From: Bog-950 sp044228435
GTDB lineage: Bacteria > Bacteroidota > Bacteroidia > Chitinophagales > LD1
DNA length: 64,000 bases
Direction of reading: 5' to 3'
Assembly: GCA_044228435.1 (NCBI GenBank)
Contig: JBGAUW010000002.1
Coordinates: forward strand, 344,970-408,969
The notes beneath the pieces are model-generated. The model was not told the DNA's origin. It saw only the letters and a program-made list of their open reading frames with translations, and did no database searches. Positions 1 through 8,036 of this stretch are shown piece by piece (the stretch's first letter is position 1; every line of letters begins with the position of its first letter). A program made the position numbers and the translations under genes.

Positions 1-255
1 CAAAATAAGGCCGTGCCAGTGTATGCTTGTTTCTTTATCCAGGCTGTTGTGCACGTAAATATCGGCCGTATCGCCCTCGGTAAAGTAAAGAGTGGGTGCC
101 GGTATACTGCCATTTATTGCAATAGCCTCAACCGCTTTACCTGAATAGTTTACTACAGTATCGGATACATACAAATCGTAGCGAACCGCTTGTTGCCCAT
201 AACCGGACAATGCAGATATAAATACTACTATGACCAACAAAACGTTTTTAATCAT
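1..255 (-). CDS. Multicopper oxidase, N-terminal part (cut by window edge)
   Basis: Reading from the ATG at 255 leftwards gives a signal peptide (MIKNVLLVIVVFISALSGYGQ), then the start of a cupredoxin domain. This includes the ING(S)IPAPTLYF region and the type 2/3 copper-ligand motif HWHGL at the window edge. This is the first domain of a CopA/laccase-like multicopper oxidase that would work in the periplasm, probably oxidising Cu(I) as part of copper tolerance. The ATG overlaps the stop of the upstream HMA-MauE gene by four bases (ATGA), so the two are translationally coupled in a copper operon. Only about 85 residues are visible; the remaining copper sites lie outside the window. Confidence 0.85.
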   Translation of the reverse strand, partial: MIKNVLLVIVVFISALSGYGQQAVRYDLYVSDTVVNYSGKAVEAIAINGSIPAPTLYFTEGDTADIYVHNSLDKETSIHWHGLIL

Positions 256-971
256 CTTACTAAAATTATCATAGTAATGCTCATAGCAATCATTAAACCA
301 TCTTCAATAATAGTAACGGTGCTCATAGGTAAGTTAAATACAGCACCAAGACAGGCGCATTGTATTTTTTGTTTATTTAATACGCTTTGCAGCACGCCAA
401 TAATACTTACACTCATAATACCCGCCGTAGCAATATTGGTAAGCAGTGGATTAAAATTTACCACATAAGCAATACCCAATGCCAGTTCAAGCAGCGCGTA
501 AACATAGCCCCAGGCGGGTATGCGTTTAGCAACTACATCATACATGGCATAGCTTTCGGCAAAACCTTTCAGGTCAAGCATCTTAAAAAAAGAAAAGGTT
601 AAAAAGAAACCTGCCATAAAATGCTGCATCCATTGCATAAACATAAAGTGGTGGTTGGTAAGCTGAATAAGCAATGTAATACCGGTTATGTACGCAAAAA
701 TTAAAAGTATGGGCCTGTAGGTTTCGAACCAGCTTTTGGCTTGCATAGTAGTTTCGCTGTGGTGCGGAGCGCTTATTCTGTATTTGCCGTTGGCACCAAT
801 AGCATTTTGTAAATCAGCAAGCGCAATATGCCTGCTCATGGTAATAGTTGCGCTGTTGGTTTCTTTCGAAACTTCAGCACTGGTAACATCGGGCAGGCTA
901 AGCAATGCCGATTTTACTTTGGCCTCGCAGTTAGCGCAGGTCATTCCGGTTAGTTGATACGTATGTGTCAT
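252..971 (-). CDS. HMA domain fused to MauE/DoxX-like membrane protein
   Basis: The N-terminus is a heavy-metal-associated domain with the metal motif GMTCANC (Cys12, Cys15 from the ATG at 971). It is followed by a hydrophobic part with about four to five membrane segments that resembles the MauE/DoxX redox-associated family and contains CACLG, a possible thiol site near the C-terminus. I chose 971 because the reading frame extended to 995 adds eight residues unlike an HMA start. A role in copper delivery or thiol redox at the inner membrane fits. It sits 80 bases after the HMA-AraC gene and overlaps the multicopper oxidase start by four bases. The exact activity is unknown. Confidence 0.8.
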   Translation of the reverse strand: MTHTYQLTGMTCANCEAKVKSALLSLPDVTSAEVSKETNSATITMSRHIALADLQNAIGANGKYRISAPHHSETTMQAKSWFETYRPILLIFAYITGITLLIQLTNHHFMFMQWMQHFMAGFFLTFSFFKMLDLKGFAESYAMYDVVAKRIPAWGYVYALLELALGIAYVVNFNPLLTNIATAGIMSVSIIGVLQSVLNKQKIQCACLGAVFNLPMSTVTIIEDGLMIAMSITMIILVR

Positions 972-1051
972 GTTTTTAAAATTTTGATGGAACAAAGTTC
1001 CGCCTAACCCGTGTAATTGCTTTATACAACTTTTGAAATAGTTTGCATAGT

Positions 1052-1612
1052 TTACAGGTCTTCCAGCGATTTTCGCTTATTAATACCCAGCTGCTTATAA
1101 TGCGATGGTGTAAGTCCTGTTACTTTTTTAAACTGCCTGCTAAGGTGGGCCACACTACTATAGTTAAGCTGGTAGGCTATTTGGCTAAGTGTAGTTTCGT
1201 TGTACACCAGCAATTCTTTTACCCGCTCAATTTTCTGAGCTATAAAATATTGTTCAATGGTAGTGCCCTCTACCTGCGTAAACAAATTGGTAAGGTAAGT
1301 GTAATCAAGCCTCAGCTCTGTTGCTAAATAATTAGATAAATTAATGCGGAGCGCACTATTGTGGTTACGCACTAAATCAATCAACAGGTTTTTAACTTTC
1401 TCAATAACGCGGCTCTTTCTATCATCCATTATTTCAAAGCCAACCTTACGCAAGGCATCGTCTACCTGCCTTATTTTTTTCTTGCTGGTAGCGTCGGCTA
1501 CTTCTATTTCACCCAAATCAACCGCTATGGGGTTAAGCCCAAGCTTTTCAAGCTCGGACCTAACCACCATTTTGCAGCGGTTGCATACCATGTTTTTTAC
1601 AAACAGTTTCAT
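1052..1612 (-). CDS. HMA-AraC fusion: probable copper-responsive transcription regulator
   Basis: Residues 1-65 form an HMA-like ferredoxin fold with a MVCNRC metal motif (Cys10, Cys13). Residues about 85-180 form an AraC-type double helix-turn-helix with the family signature SQIAYQLNYSSVAHLSRQFKKVTGLTPS. The protein is only 186 residues, so it has no ordinary AraC sensor domain: the HMA module appears to replace it. The inference is a one-component metal sensor controlling the surrounding copper operon. It starts five bases after the stop of the DUF3347 lipoprotein gene. Such short HMA-AraC proteins recur in Bacteroidota copper loci; ligand and target sites are not shown by the sequence. Confidence 0.85.
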   Translation of the reverse strand: MKLFVKNMVCNRCKMVVRSELEKLGLNPIAVDLGEIEVADATSKKKIRQVDDALRKVGFEIMDDRKSRVIEKVKNLLIDLVRNHNSALRINLSNYLATELRLDYTYLTNLFTQVEGTTIEQYFIAQKIERVKELLVYNETTLSQIAYQLNYSSVAHLSRQFKKVTGLTPSHYKQLGINKRKSLEDL

Positions 1613-1617
1613 ACAAA

Positions 1618-2613
1618 CTATTTAATGGTTTCGGTTGTTTTTCCGCAGGTAAGCATTTGCGCACCGTAGTAAGGGTTTTTAATACCACTTTCTTTGCTCA
1701 GCCAATCGGCCCCCTTACCATCATTATACATAGGGCAGTGGTCATAGTAAACAGGGTAAGCCGGGTTTATAACCTTTACTACCTGGAATAAATTATTGCT
1801 TAAACCGGCAAAGTGTTCGCGCTGGCGTTCGGTATCAGTTACGCCTTTAATATGCTCTGCATCGTATTTCAGCTTATCGGCATATTTCATCCACACGCTG
1901 TGTTGCTGTACATTTAAAGCCTCCATTTTTACGGCATCTATAGCTTTAAAAAGCTCGCCGGCTTTAGCGGCGGCCAGGGTGTCGTTATCTTTTACCAAAG
2001 CATCTTTTAAGGCAAAGTAAATTTCGTAAACAGTATTCAGCGGGTTAACTGTTGGCGTAGTAGCGGCGGGTTTATTCGCTGCGCTAGCCTCCATGTTCTG
2101 TTTTGTTTCAGCCATTTTTTCCTTTACAAGGGTCATACCACACTTAGGGCAATTTCCCGGCTTATCGCTGTGCACTTCGGGGTGCATAGGACAAGTATAG
2201 ATAGCCTTGTTTTCTGATGTGGATTGTGCTTGCTCTGCCTTAGAAACACCGGCAGTAACCGTTTCTTTTTTTGCGCGTTCATACTGGCAGCAGGCCGGTA
2301 GTTTGGCATAAGCATCATCGGGCGCCAGGTAATTTACGTTGTCGTAACCGGCGTAAGCAATACGTTTTAAAATAGCATCGGCATTCGTTTTTGCCGAATC
2401 AAAAGTGAGCACTGCCAACTTTGAATCGCTGTTCCAGCTTACTTTAGCCTGGCCTTTTTTAAAAGCGGCGGTCTCAATTACTTTTTGGCACATTTCGCAA
2501 TTGCCCCAAACTTTAAAAGTTTCCGTTTTAGCATTTGCTAGTGGGGTGCCGCAAGCGTTTAAGCTTATTGCAAGCAGCAGTATAGTTACATGAATTACAT
2601 TTTTCATTTGCAT
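1618..2613 (-). CDS. Copper-binding lipoprotein: HMA + heavy-metal-binding + DUF3347 domains
   Basis: A lipoprotein signal peptide ends at the lipobox ISLNAC (Cys21). An HMA-like domain with GNCEMC (Cys39, Cys42) follows, then a heavy-metal-binding motif at about 139-160 (YTCPMHPEV...GNCPKCGM, as at the N-terminus of CusB-type adaptors). The C-terminal DUF3347 domain spans about 193-325 and carries YDHCPMYNDGKGADWLS and a late Cys. All three modules are associated with copper or silver binding, so this is most likely an outer- or inner-membrane-anchored periplasmic copper chaperone or reservoir. It lies 101 bases after the small Cys/His protein and 5 bases before the regulator. An alternative in-frame ATG is at 2607. 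Confidence 0.85.
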   Translation of the reverse strand: MQMKNVIHVTILLLAISLNACGTPLANAKTETFKVWGNCEMCQKVIETAAFKKGQAKVSWNSDSKLAVLTFDSAKTNADAILKRIAYAGYDNVNYLAPDDAYAKLPACCQYERAKKETVTAGVSKAEQAQSTSENKAIYTCPMHPEVHSDKPGNCPKCGMTLVKEKMAETKQNMEASAANKPAATTPTVNPLNTVYEIYFALKDALVKDNDTLAAAKAGELFKAIDAVKMEALNVQQHSVWMKYADKLKYDAEHIKGVTDTERQREHFAGLSNNLFQVVKVINPAYPVYYDHCPMYNDGKGADWLSKESGIKNPYYGAQMLTCGKTTETIK

Positions 2614-2714
2614 ATTTTATTTAGAATTAAAAAAACTGAAAACCCGCGCGGTATACCTGCGCCAAAGCAAGGTCATTTTTACCCTGCCTTAAAAATAAAT
2701 CAGTAATGGAAATT

Positions 2715-3098
2715 CTAAATACGAAACACGCAAAAGAGTGTACCCAACGAAAGGCCCCGCTGAGGAGGCACATCGGTACGGCTACAAACAGGCAAGTGCA
2801 CTAACCGCGGAGCAATGACGCGTTGAAGGTGGTGCACTATTTTATCAAATACATTAGGCTGAAAAGAAACTACTTTAAACGGAGCTGTATAAGGCTCACT
2901 GCCAGCCTTTAGTGTAACGGTGTGGCTGTTACAACATTTGGTTGGGTGGCTTTTGTGCGTGCACTTGCAATGCTTATTAAAATCGACACCAAAAACAGTA
3001 ATGGCTGTTTTGCCCATGCATTTATGCACAGTAACCTCTGCACCCATTGCCGAAAGGCAAAAGTAAAAGGCAAAAAATATGCTCAACAGCTTCTTCAC
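2715..3098 (-). CDS. Small exported Cys/His-rich protein, HYC_CC_PP-like
   Basis: A 127-residue protein with a signal peptide (residues 1-19), followed by VHKCMGK, HCKCTH, TKCCNSH and a late DVPPQRG. The arrangement of a His/Cys pair, a CC pair and a PP motif matches the HYC_CC_PP family of Bacteroidota, although the first motif reads HKC here. No enzyme motif is visible. The Cys/His content and its place at the head of the copper operon suggest metal binding. The start is GTG at 3098; no in-frame ATG exists upstream. A TAnnTTTG-type -7 sequence (TACATTTG, minus strand, 3104-3111) lies right in front of the start, which would give a very short or absent leader. Confidence 0.65.
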   Translation of the reverse strand: MKKLLSIFFAFYFCLSAMGAEVTVHKCMGKTAITVFGVDFNKHCKCTHKSHPTKCCNSHTVTLKAGSEPYTAPFKVVSFQPNVFDKIVHHLQRVIAPRLVHLPVCSRTDVPPQRGLSLGTLFCVFRI

Positions 3099-3250
3099 AC
3101 ATACAAATGTATAGTTAAAATTATGGGGAAAAGATAGTGTTAACGAAAATTTTAGATATCGATTTTCTTTAATCCAGTGCTATACTTATGTATACCTACT
3201 ATCCCACTTCCTGATTTTTCTGCTTACCTTCATGCACAAATATTGTAGTT

Positions 3251-4396
3251 ATGGATAAACCATTGCCGCGCAAAAGTTTTATTGGCCGCTTATCGTTAGC
3301 GGTTACTGCTTTAGCTGCATCGCCATTGTTTGGCGCTGCCAAAAATTTTAAAGAGAACCTTCAATCAACTAAAATGAAAACAACACCTGTAAAAAGTATA
3401 AAAGCTATGGGCTTTGTGTGGGAGACTGCCGACCCCTTTCTGTTTTGCGTACACCACGAAGATTTTTTCCCAAAAGGTAACGATGCTATGGGCCCACCTG
3501 CCGAGGCATTAAAAGGCCGCCACATGGGCGACGATTTTATTATTAAAGATGGTTTTAGAATGTACCACGGCAAAACGGTGCCCGGCTTTCCGGGGCACCC
3601 GCACCGCGGATTTGAAACTATAACCGTAGTGCGCAAAGGGTTGGTAGACCATGCCGATAGCCTGGGTGCTGCAGGCCGCTATGGCAATGGCGATGTACAA
3701 TGGATGACGGCCGGTAAAGGTGTGCAGCACAGCGAAATGTTCCCGCTGCTGCATAAGGATAAAGACAACACCATGGAGTTGTTTCAAATTTGGCTTAACC
3801 TGCCAAAGAAAAACAAGATGGTTTCGCCGCACTTTACCATGCTATGGTCAGAAGCTATACCCAAGTATAAGCATACCGATAAAAGCGGCAAGCATACTAC
3901 GGTTGAAGTAATTGCCGGTAGCCTGGGTGGATTAAAAGCAGGCAGCCCACCACCCGATAGCTGGGCCGCCGACCCTGCAAACAAAGTGGCGATATGGAAT
4001 ATAACCATGCAGCCCGGTGCCACCTGGACTTTGCCTAAGGCCGAAGCCGGTGTTAACCGCAACATATATTATTACGAAGGTGAAAATTTGGTTTTAGCGG
4101 GTCAGCCAATACAAAAATACAGCGCCGTTGAGTTAGAAGCCGATATGGATATTAAATTGGAAAGTGGCGCTACCGAAGCACGGATTTTACTACTGCAAGG
4201 CAAGCCAATTAATGAACCGGTAATATCGTACGGGCCGTTTGTAATGAACACCAAAGAAGAGATTAACCAGGCCTTTGAAGATTACCACCAAACTCAATTT
4301 GGCGGTTGGCCATGGCCGCGTTACGATCAGGTGCACCCACGCGAAAAAGGGCGGTTTGCTAAACATGCCGATGGGAAGTTGGAGGAGAAGACGTGA
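3251..4396 (+). CDS. Pirin family protein
   Basis: Bicupin of 381 residues. The pirin signature HPHRGFETITVV gives metal ligands His116 and His118, and GVQHSEM gives His160 and Glu162. The C-terminal pirin domain contains EPVISYGPFVMNTKEEINQAFEDY. The residues match the iron-binding set of pirins, some of which have quercetinase activity; the true substrate cannot be read from sequence. Residues 1-30 (RKSFIGRLSLAVTALAASP) look like an export signal, unusual for pirins, which are normally cytoplasmic. An internal Met at residue 42, just before the conserved pirin start, would give a leaderless form. It is transcribed divergently from the copper operon with a 152-base gap. Confidence 0.85.
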   Translation: MDKPLPRKSFIGRLSLAVTALAASPLFGAAKNFKENLQSTKMKTTPVKSIKAMGFVWETADPFLFCVHHEDFFPKGNDAMGPPAEALKGRHMGDDFIIKDGFRMYHGKTVPGFPGHPHRGFETITVVRKGLVDHADSLGAAGRYGNGDVQWMTAGKGVQHSEMFPLLHKDKDNTMELFQIWLNLPKKNKMVSPHFTMLWSEAIPKYKHTDKSGKHTTVEVIAGSLGGLKAGSPPPDSWAADPANKVAIWNITMQPGATWTLPKAEAGVNRNIYYYEGENLVLAGQPIQKYSAVELEADMDIKLESGATEARILLLQGKPINEPVISYGPFVMNTKEEINQAFEDYHQTQFGGWPWPRYDQVHPREKGRFAKHADGKLEEKT

Positions 4397-4455
4397 GCAG
4401 CCAGCCTATCCCCCAACCCCTTTCCTACAGAAAGGGGAGCAACAGCCAGCAGCAG
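4397..4455. repeat. Dispersed palindromic repeat (AACAGCCAG family)
   Basis: Directly after the pirin stop codon, a C-rich stretch leads into the imperfect palindrome CCCCTTTCCTACAGAAAGGG and then AACAGCCAG. The same plan (C-rich lead, palindrome around CTCCTTTAGGAG, AACAGCCA) recurs near 38530-38780 and 39639-39690, so it is a genome-dispersed element rather than a gene-specific terminator. Confidence 0.55.
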
Positions 4456-4529
4456 GATGGAAGGGATTTTAGAGCAAAAATGTTGAAGAAGCAATTAGTA
4501 GAGATAGTATAAATTATCCAGCATAGCTT

Positions 4530-5012
4530 ATGAGCAAATTTTTGTTTTCTATATTTCTGTTTCTGCAATTACCCAAGGTATATTCTCAGCATGTAATAAC
4601 CAGTACAATGAGAATTAATCCGGCTACCGGTAATCTTGAATGCACGCAAAGCCAGGAATACTTGTCTGAACTAGCACATTTTGGCACCATCACAGTAGAC
4701 TCATTTTTTGCTGTAGGTAAAATCAAGCGCAGACCTCCGTTGGCGATTTCGTTAGATTCCATTCAAAAGTTGATGGTTTATCCTCAAATGGAAAAAGATA
4801 ATGCGATTTCAGGGGACTACACTGCTCTCTTTAGTTTCGATGGCCAGGGAAACGTAGACAGTGTGTGGTTAAATATCAAGCCGTATAAAAATTTTGAATG
4901 GACAATTAAGCGCACTTTAAAGGAATACCTTAAAATACAACCATCCAAAAGGAACTCAAATAAAAAACCAACGATTTACCGGCTTTCTTTTCATTTCAGA
5001 ATTAAAGATTGA
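4530..5012 (+). CDS. Exported protein with TonB C-terminal-like domain
   Basis: A 160-residue protein with a signal peptide (about 1-19, ending VYSQ). The second half (about 75-158) follows the TonB C-terminal pattern: VYPQMEKDNAISGDYTALFSFDGQGNVDSVWL, an Ile-Lys-Arg-Thr-Leu helix, and a final beta strand YRLSFHFRI. It lacks the N-terminal membrane anchor and Pro-rich spacer of energy-transducing TonB, so it would be a soluble periplasmic or secreted version. No partner is encoded nearby. Base composition is more AT-rich than the flanking pirin and PhnA genes. The domain call is by eye from the strand pattern and is tentative. Confidence 0.55.
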   Translation: MSKFLFSIFLFLQLPKVYSQHVITSTMRINPATGNLECTQSQEYLSELAHFGTITVDSFFAVGKIKRRPPLAISLDSIQKLMVYPQMEKDNAISGDYTALFSFDGQGNVDSVWLNIKPYKNFEWTIKRTLKEYLKIQPSKRNSNKKPTIYRLSFHFRIKD

Positions 5013-5014
5013 CA

Positions 5015-5593
5015 TTACCCCTTGCGCAAGTACTTGGTTAGTATAACTATGGTTTGGCCTTCTATTTTGCCCTCTATCTGCTCTACGTTATCGGCTACCA
5101 GTTTTATGCCTTTTACAACGGTGCCCAGTTTGGCGTTCAGGTTACTGCCTTTTACATCCAGCGTTTTGGTAAGCACTACATTATCGCCATCCTGCAAAAT
5201 GTTGCCATTGCTATCGCGGTGCAGTTCAACTGCGCTGCTGTTTTCGTGGTCGCCGGTGGCTTTGGCCCAGGCTAAAGTAGGTTCATCAAAATACATTAAG
5301 TCTATAGCATCGGCGGCCCAGCTTTCGGTGCGCAGGCGATTTAGCATTCGCCAGGTTACTACCTGCACGGCAGGTACTTCGCTCCACATACTATCGTTTA
5401 AACAGCTCCAGTGGGCAGCATCTAACTCTGCTTTTTTAAGCAGCTGTGCGTTGCACTTATCGCACACCAAAATGCTATCCTCTTCGCGCTGCTCCGGGTT
5501 TGGCGGCACATCATAAACCGTTAGGTTGGTAGTTGCTTTACACAATTCGCATTGGTTGCCGGCACGTGCCTTTAGGGCGCTCTCTAAACTCAT
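5015..5593 (-). CDS. PhnA (YjdM) family zinc-ribbon protein
   Basis: The N-terminus has a zinc-ribbon-like set CELC (about 15-18) and CDKC (about 44-47). The C-terminus is the PhnA domain (DSNGNILQDGDNVVLTKTLDVKGSNLNAKLGTVVKGIKLV...), an SH3-like barrel. At 192 residues it is longer than the roughly 110-residue E. coli YjdM because of a middle insert rich in Trp and acidic residues, as is common in Bacteroidota. The family was named for the phn locus but is not a proven phosphonoacetate hydrolase; its function is unknown. It is convergent with the TonB-C-like gene, with only two bases between their ends. Confidence 0.85.
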   Translation of the reverse strand: MSLESALKARAGNQCELCKATTNLTVYDVPPNPEQREEDSILVCDKCNAQLLKKAELDAAHWSCLNDSMWSEVPAVQVVTWRMLNRLRTESWAADAIDLMYFDEPTLAWAKATGDHENSSAVELHRDSNGNILQDGDNVVLTKTLDVKGSNLNAKLGTVVKGIKLVADNVEQIEGKIEGQTIVILTKYLRKG

Positions 5594-5702
5594 GGGGGGT
5601 AAATTTTAGGCCGCGAATGTAATTTTATTTACGGGCTTGTATTGTTGTTGCGTTAGACAACACCTGATAATTATCCTATAAAAAAACCATTACTTTGCTA
5701 TC

Positions 5703-6428
5703 ATGTTTAAGCACCGCGATAAAGAAAGAACCTTTCAACACAATGTAACACTGGCGGGTTTTTTATGTTTTACTGCCGGTATTGTAAATATTTGCGGTGT
5801 ACTATCGTTGGGTATTCTTACTACGAACGTTACGGGCCACTTTGCCTACTTTGCCGAAAACATATTGCAAAGAAACATATCGGCCGGTTTTAGCTTTTTG
5901 CTCTACATCCTGGCGTTTTTAGCGGGGTCGTTTATATCGAGCCTGCTAACCGAATTTGCACTTGCCCGAAAGCATGCTTCGCCCCATAATGCAGCCCTTT
6001 TTATCGAAATTTTTCTTTTGCTTGGCATAGGCTTATTCGGCAATTATATACTTGGCAAAGGCATAAGCCCGGTGGGTTTAGCAAGTGTTTTATTGTTTAC
6101 CATGGGGTTGCAAAATTCGTTGGTAGGCAACATATCCAATTCGCTGGTAAGAACCACCCACCTAACCGGGCTATTTACCGATTTGGGCATTGAATTATCG
6201 CAACTTTTTTTTTACCGCGAGCAAGGCCAGCGCAAACAATTAACCGATAGTATTAAACTGCGTGGCAGCATTATAGCCTTCTTCTTTTTAGGCTGCACGG
6301 TAGGCGGATTTCTCTACTCCTTACTGCTATTTAAAATTTTAGTGTTGGCCGCATTTACATTAATTGTAGCTTTAGCCTACGATACTTTTCTGCCCAAAAT
6401 AACCATGGCGCGGGGTACTGATTTGTAA
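5703..6428 (+). CDS. DUF1275 (YoaK) family membrane protein
   Basis: A 241-residue integral membrane protein with about six hydrophobic segments. The family hallmark appears near the start: GFLCFTAGIVNICGVLSLGILTTNVTGHFAYF, followed by a GLQNSLVGNISNSLVRTTHLTGLFTDLGIEL block. DUF1275 proteins are related to major-facilitator-like transporters, but no substrate is established. It is monocistronic, divergent from phnA, with an AT-rich 109-base gap. Confidence 0.85.
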   Translation: MFKHRDKERTFQHNVTLAGFLCFTAGIVNICGVLSLGILTTNVTGHFAYFAENILQRNISAGFSFLLYILAFLAGSFISSLLTEFALARKHASPHNAALFIEIFLLLGIGLFGNYILGKGISPVGLASVLLFTMGLQNSLVGNISNSLVRTTHLTGLFTDLGIELSQLFFYREQGQRKQLTDSIKLRGSIIAFFFLGCTVGGFLYSLLLFKILVLAAFTLIVALAYDTFLPKITMARGTDL

Positions 6429-6463
6429 TAGCCGCGCAGGTAACACCCATGCCGCCAATAAGC

Positions 6464-7882
6464 TTACTTACCTCCTTTTAAGGGCATAGAGGGCTTCATT
6501 TCAACAGCGGGAGTACTGGCGCTTTGCGAAACTACCGATTTTACTTTACCAGGGCCCACAGGAAAACGCACATCGGCAAAAGCATTTGCCAAGTTGCCTT
6601 GTGCATCAAATGTATTGGCACGGTTGCCCACTATTTGCCACGAGAAGGTAACATCTGATTTGCCATTGTTCAATTCTATAACATCGAAACCTGTATTGCT
6701 TTTATTAGTTACATAAACACCAGCGCAATTTCCTTCTAACTGCACAAATACTTTTACTGTATTACCCTTCGAAATATTTTTTGCAAAAAGCGGGTCTACA
6801 TTTATATGCGCCCGCCCTTTTACAAGTTTACCGGTGCCAAAATCCTGGAACAATACCTCCGGTGCCTCGGTGCAAAACATAATGCGATTTTGCCCATTAT
6901 CATCTTTTACCATGGTAGATTTTGTGCCACCCGATAAAATGGCATAGTCGACCCCCCCGGTGCGACCGGCCACGTACGCATAGCCATTGGTGGTAGCTGT
7001 ATTATCAAAATAGCCGCCCCAATCGTTATTGCCTGCGCCAGATGCTACAGCATAGCCCGAAACGCCGTAGTGCAGGCCGTTTGCAGCTACACCCTCACCA
7101 GCACCAGTGTTGTTAATACCTGAAACATTACTACCCCCGGCCATAACGCCTATACCGGTAGTAGCATTGGTGCCAATAGAAAAAATACCCGCGGCAGTGC
7201 CATTAGCTGCAATGCCTGAACCATTGGCCAACACGGTGCCTGCTGTAATATTATTGCCCAGCCCAATTATGCCAGTGCCGGTTGCATTTTGATTTAGCCC
7301 TCTAACAGCAGTAACCAGGGTGCCATTTGTAATTCCACTTATAGCATTACCACCAGTAGAGGTGGCGCCAACTGCTATACCTGCGGCCTGGTTATAACCA
7401 AAAACCGCAATACTACCGGCATTATTAGTTATACCATATACCCCTACCCCTGTGCTGGTATTAGAACCCAGTACACCCTGCCCGGTAGATGTGTTTTCGG
7501 CAAACAAACCGGCATTTCCGCCAGCGCTATAAGCATTAATAGGAAAATCGGTTTGGCCAGCCACCGAGTTTATGGCCCCCGTAGAGCCGGTACCATATAC
7601 GGCCAATAAATCTCCGCTTTGCGCCGTTGTTCTGTTTATTACTATTTGCGGGGTGGTTAAAAACCGCAGGCGTTCATTGGTGGCAGCACTTCCACTTGTT
7701 TTTACAATAAAAGGTTGCGCATCGGTAGTGCCTATAAAATTGTTTGTGGCATTGGTACCGCTGTTGCCCGATGTTCTCCAATAAGGCAGATTGGTATTTT
7801 GTGTTTCGGCCTGTGCGCCGGCAAGGTAAAATGCCAGTAAACACAACAGGCAAAGTGAAGCTTTAGTAGCACGTTTTTTCAT
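6464..7882 (-). CDS. Secreted Gly/Thr/Asn-rich repeat protein related to the neighbouring tail-fibre-like protein
   Basis: From the ATG at 7882 (chosen over 7912 because it starts a normal signal peptide MKKRATKASLCLLCLLAFYLAGAQA) the protein has 472 residues. The mature start AETQNTNLPYWRTSGN followed by NFIGTTDAQPF is nearly the same module as at the start of the 866-residue protein upstream. The middle (about 110-320) consists of short Gly/Ala/Thr/Asn repeats (GVLGSNTSTGVGVYGITNNAG, GTGIIGLGNN), the pattern of a trimeric beta-helix or phage-fibre shaft. The C-terminal 150 residues form a separate domain (DFGTGKLVKGRAHINVDPLFAKNI...) found at the end of such proteins. It is probably a surface adhesin or fibre; function unknown. 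Confidence 0.7.
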   Translation of the reverse strand: MKKRATKASLCLLCLLAFYLAGAQAETQNTNLPYWRTSGNSGTNATNNFIGTTDAQPFIVKTSGSAATNERLRFLTTPQIVINRTTAQSGDLLAVYGTGSTGAINSVAGQTDFPINAYSAGGNAGLFAENTSTGQGVLGSNTSTGVGVYGITNNAGSIAVFGYNQAAGIAVGATSTGGNAISGITNGTLVTAVRGLNQNATGTGIIGLGNNITAGTVLANGSGIAANGTAAGIFSIGTNATTGIGVMAGGSNVSGINNTGAGEGVAANGLHYGVSGYAVASGAGNNDWGGYFDNTATTNGYAYVAGRTGGVDYAILSGGTKSTMVKDDNGQNRIMFCTEAPEVLFQDFGTGKLVKGRAHINVDPLFAKNISKGNTVKVFVQLEGNCAGVYVTNKSNTGFDVIELNNGKSDVTFSWQIVGNRANTFDAQGNLANAFADVRFPVGPGKVKSVVSQSASTPAVEMKPSMPLKGGK

Positions 7883-8036
7883 ATACAGCAATTTAAAACA
7901 TATTAGTTGCATAAAGATAAAATAAGCGCGCAGAAAGATGAAAAATCTGGTTTATGCTTTAACTTATAGTTATTGGATGAACTTGTAATTAAACCAGGCA
8001 ATACTGCAACAATTGAACCTTGCATTAAACATACCC

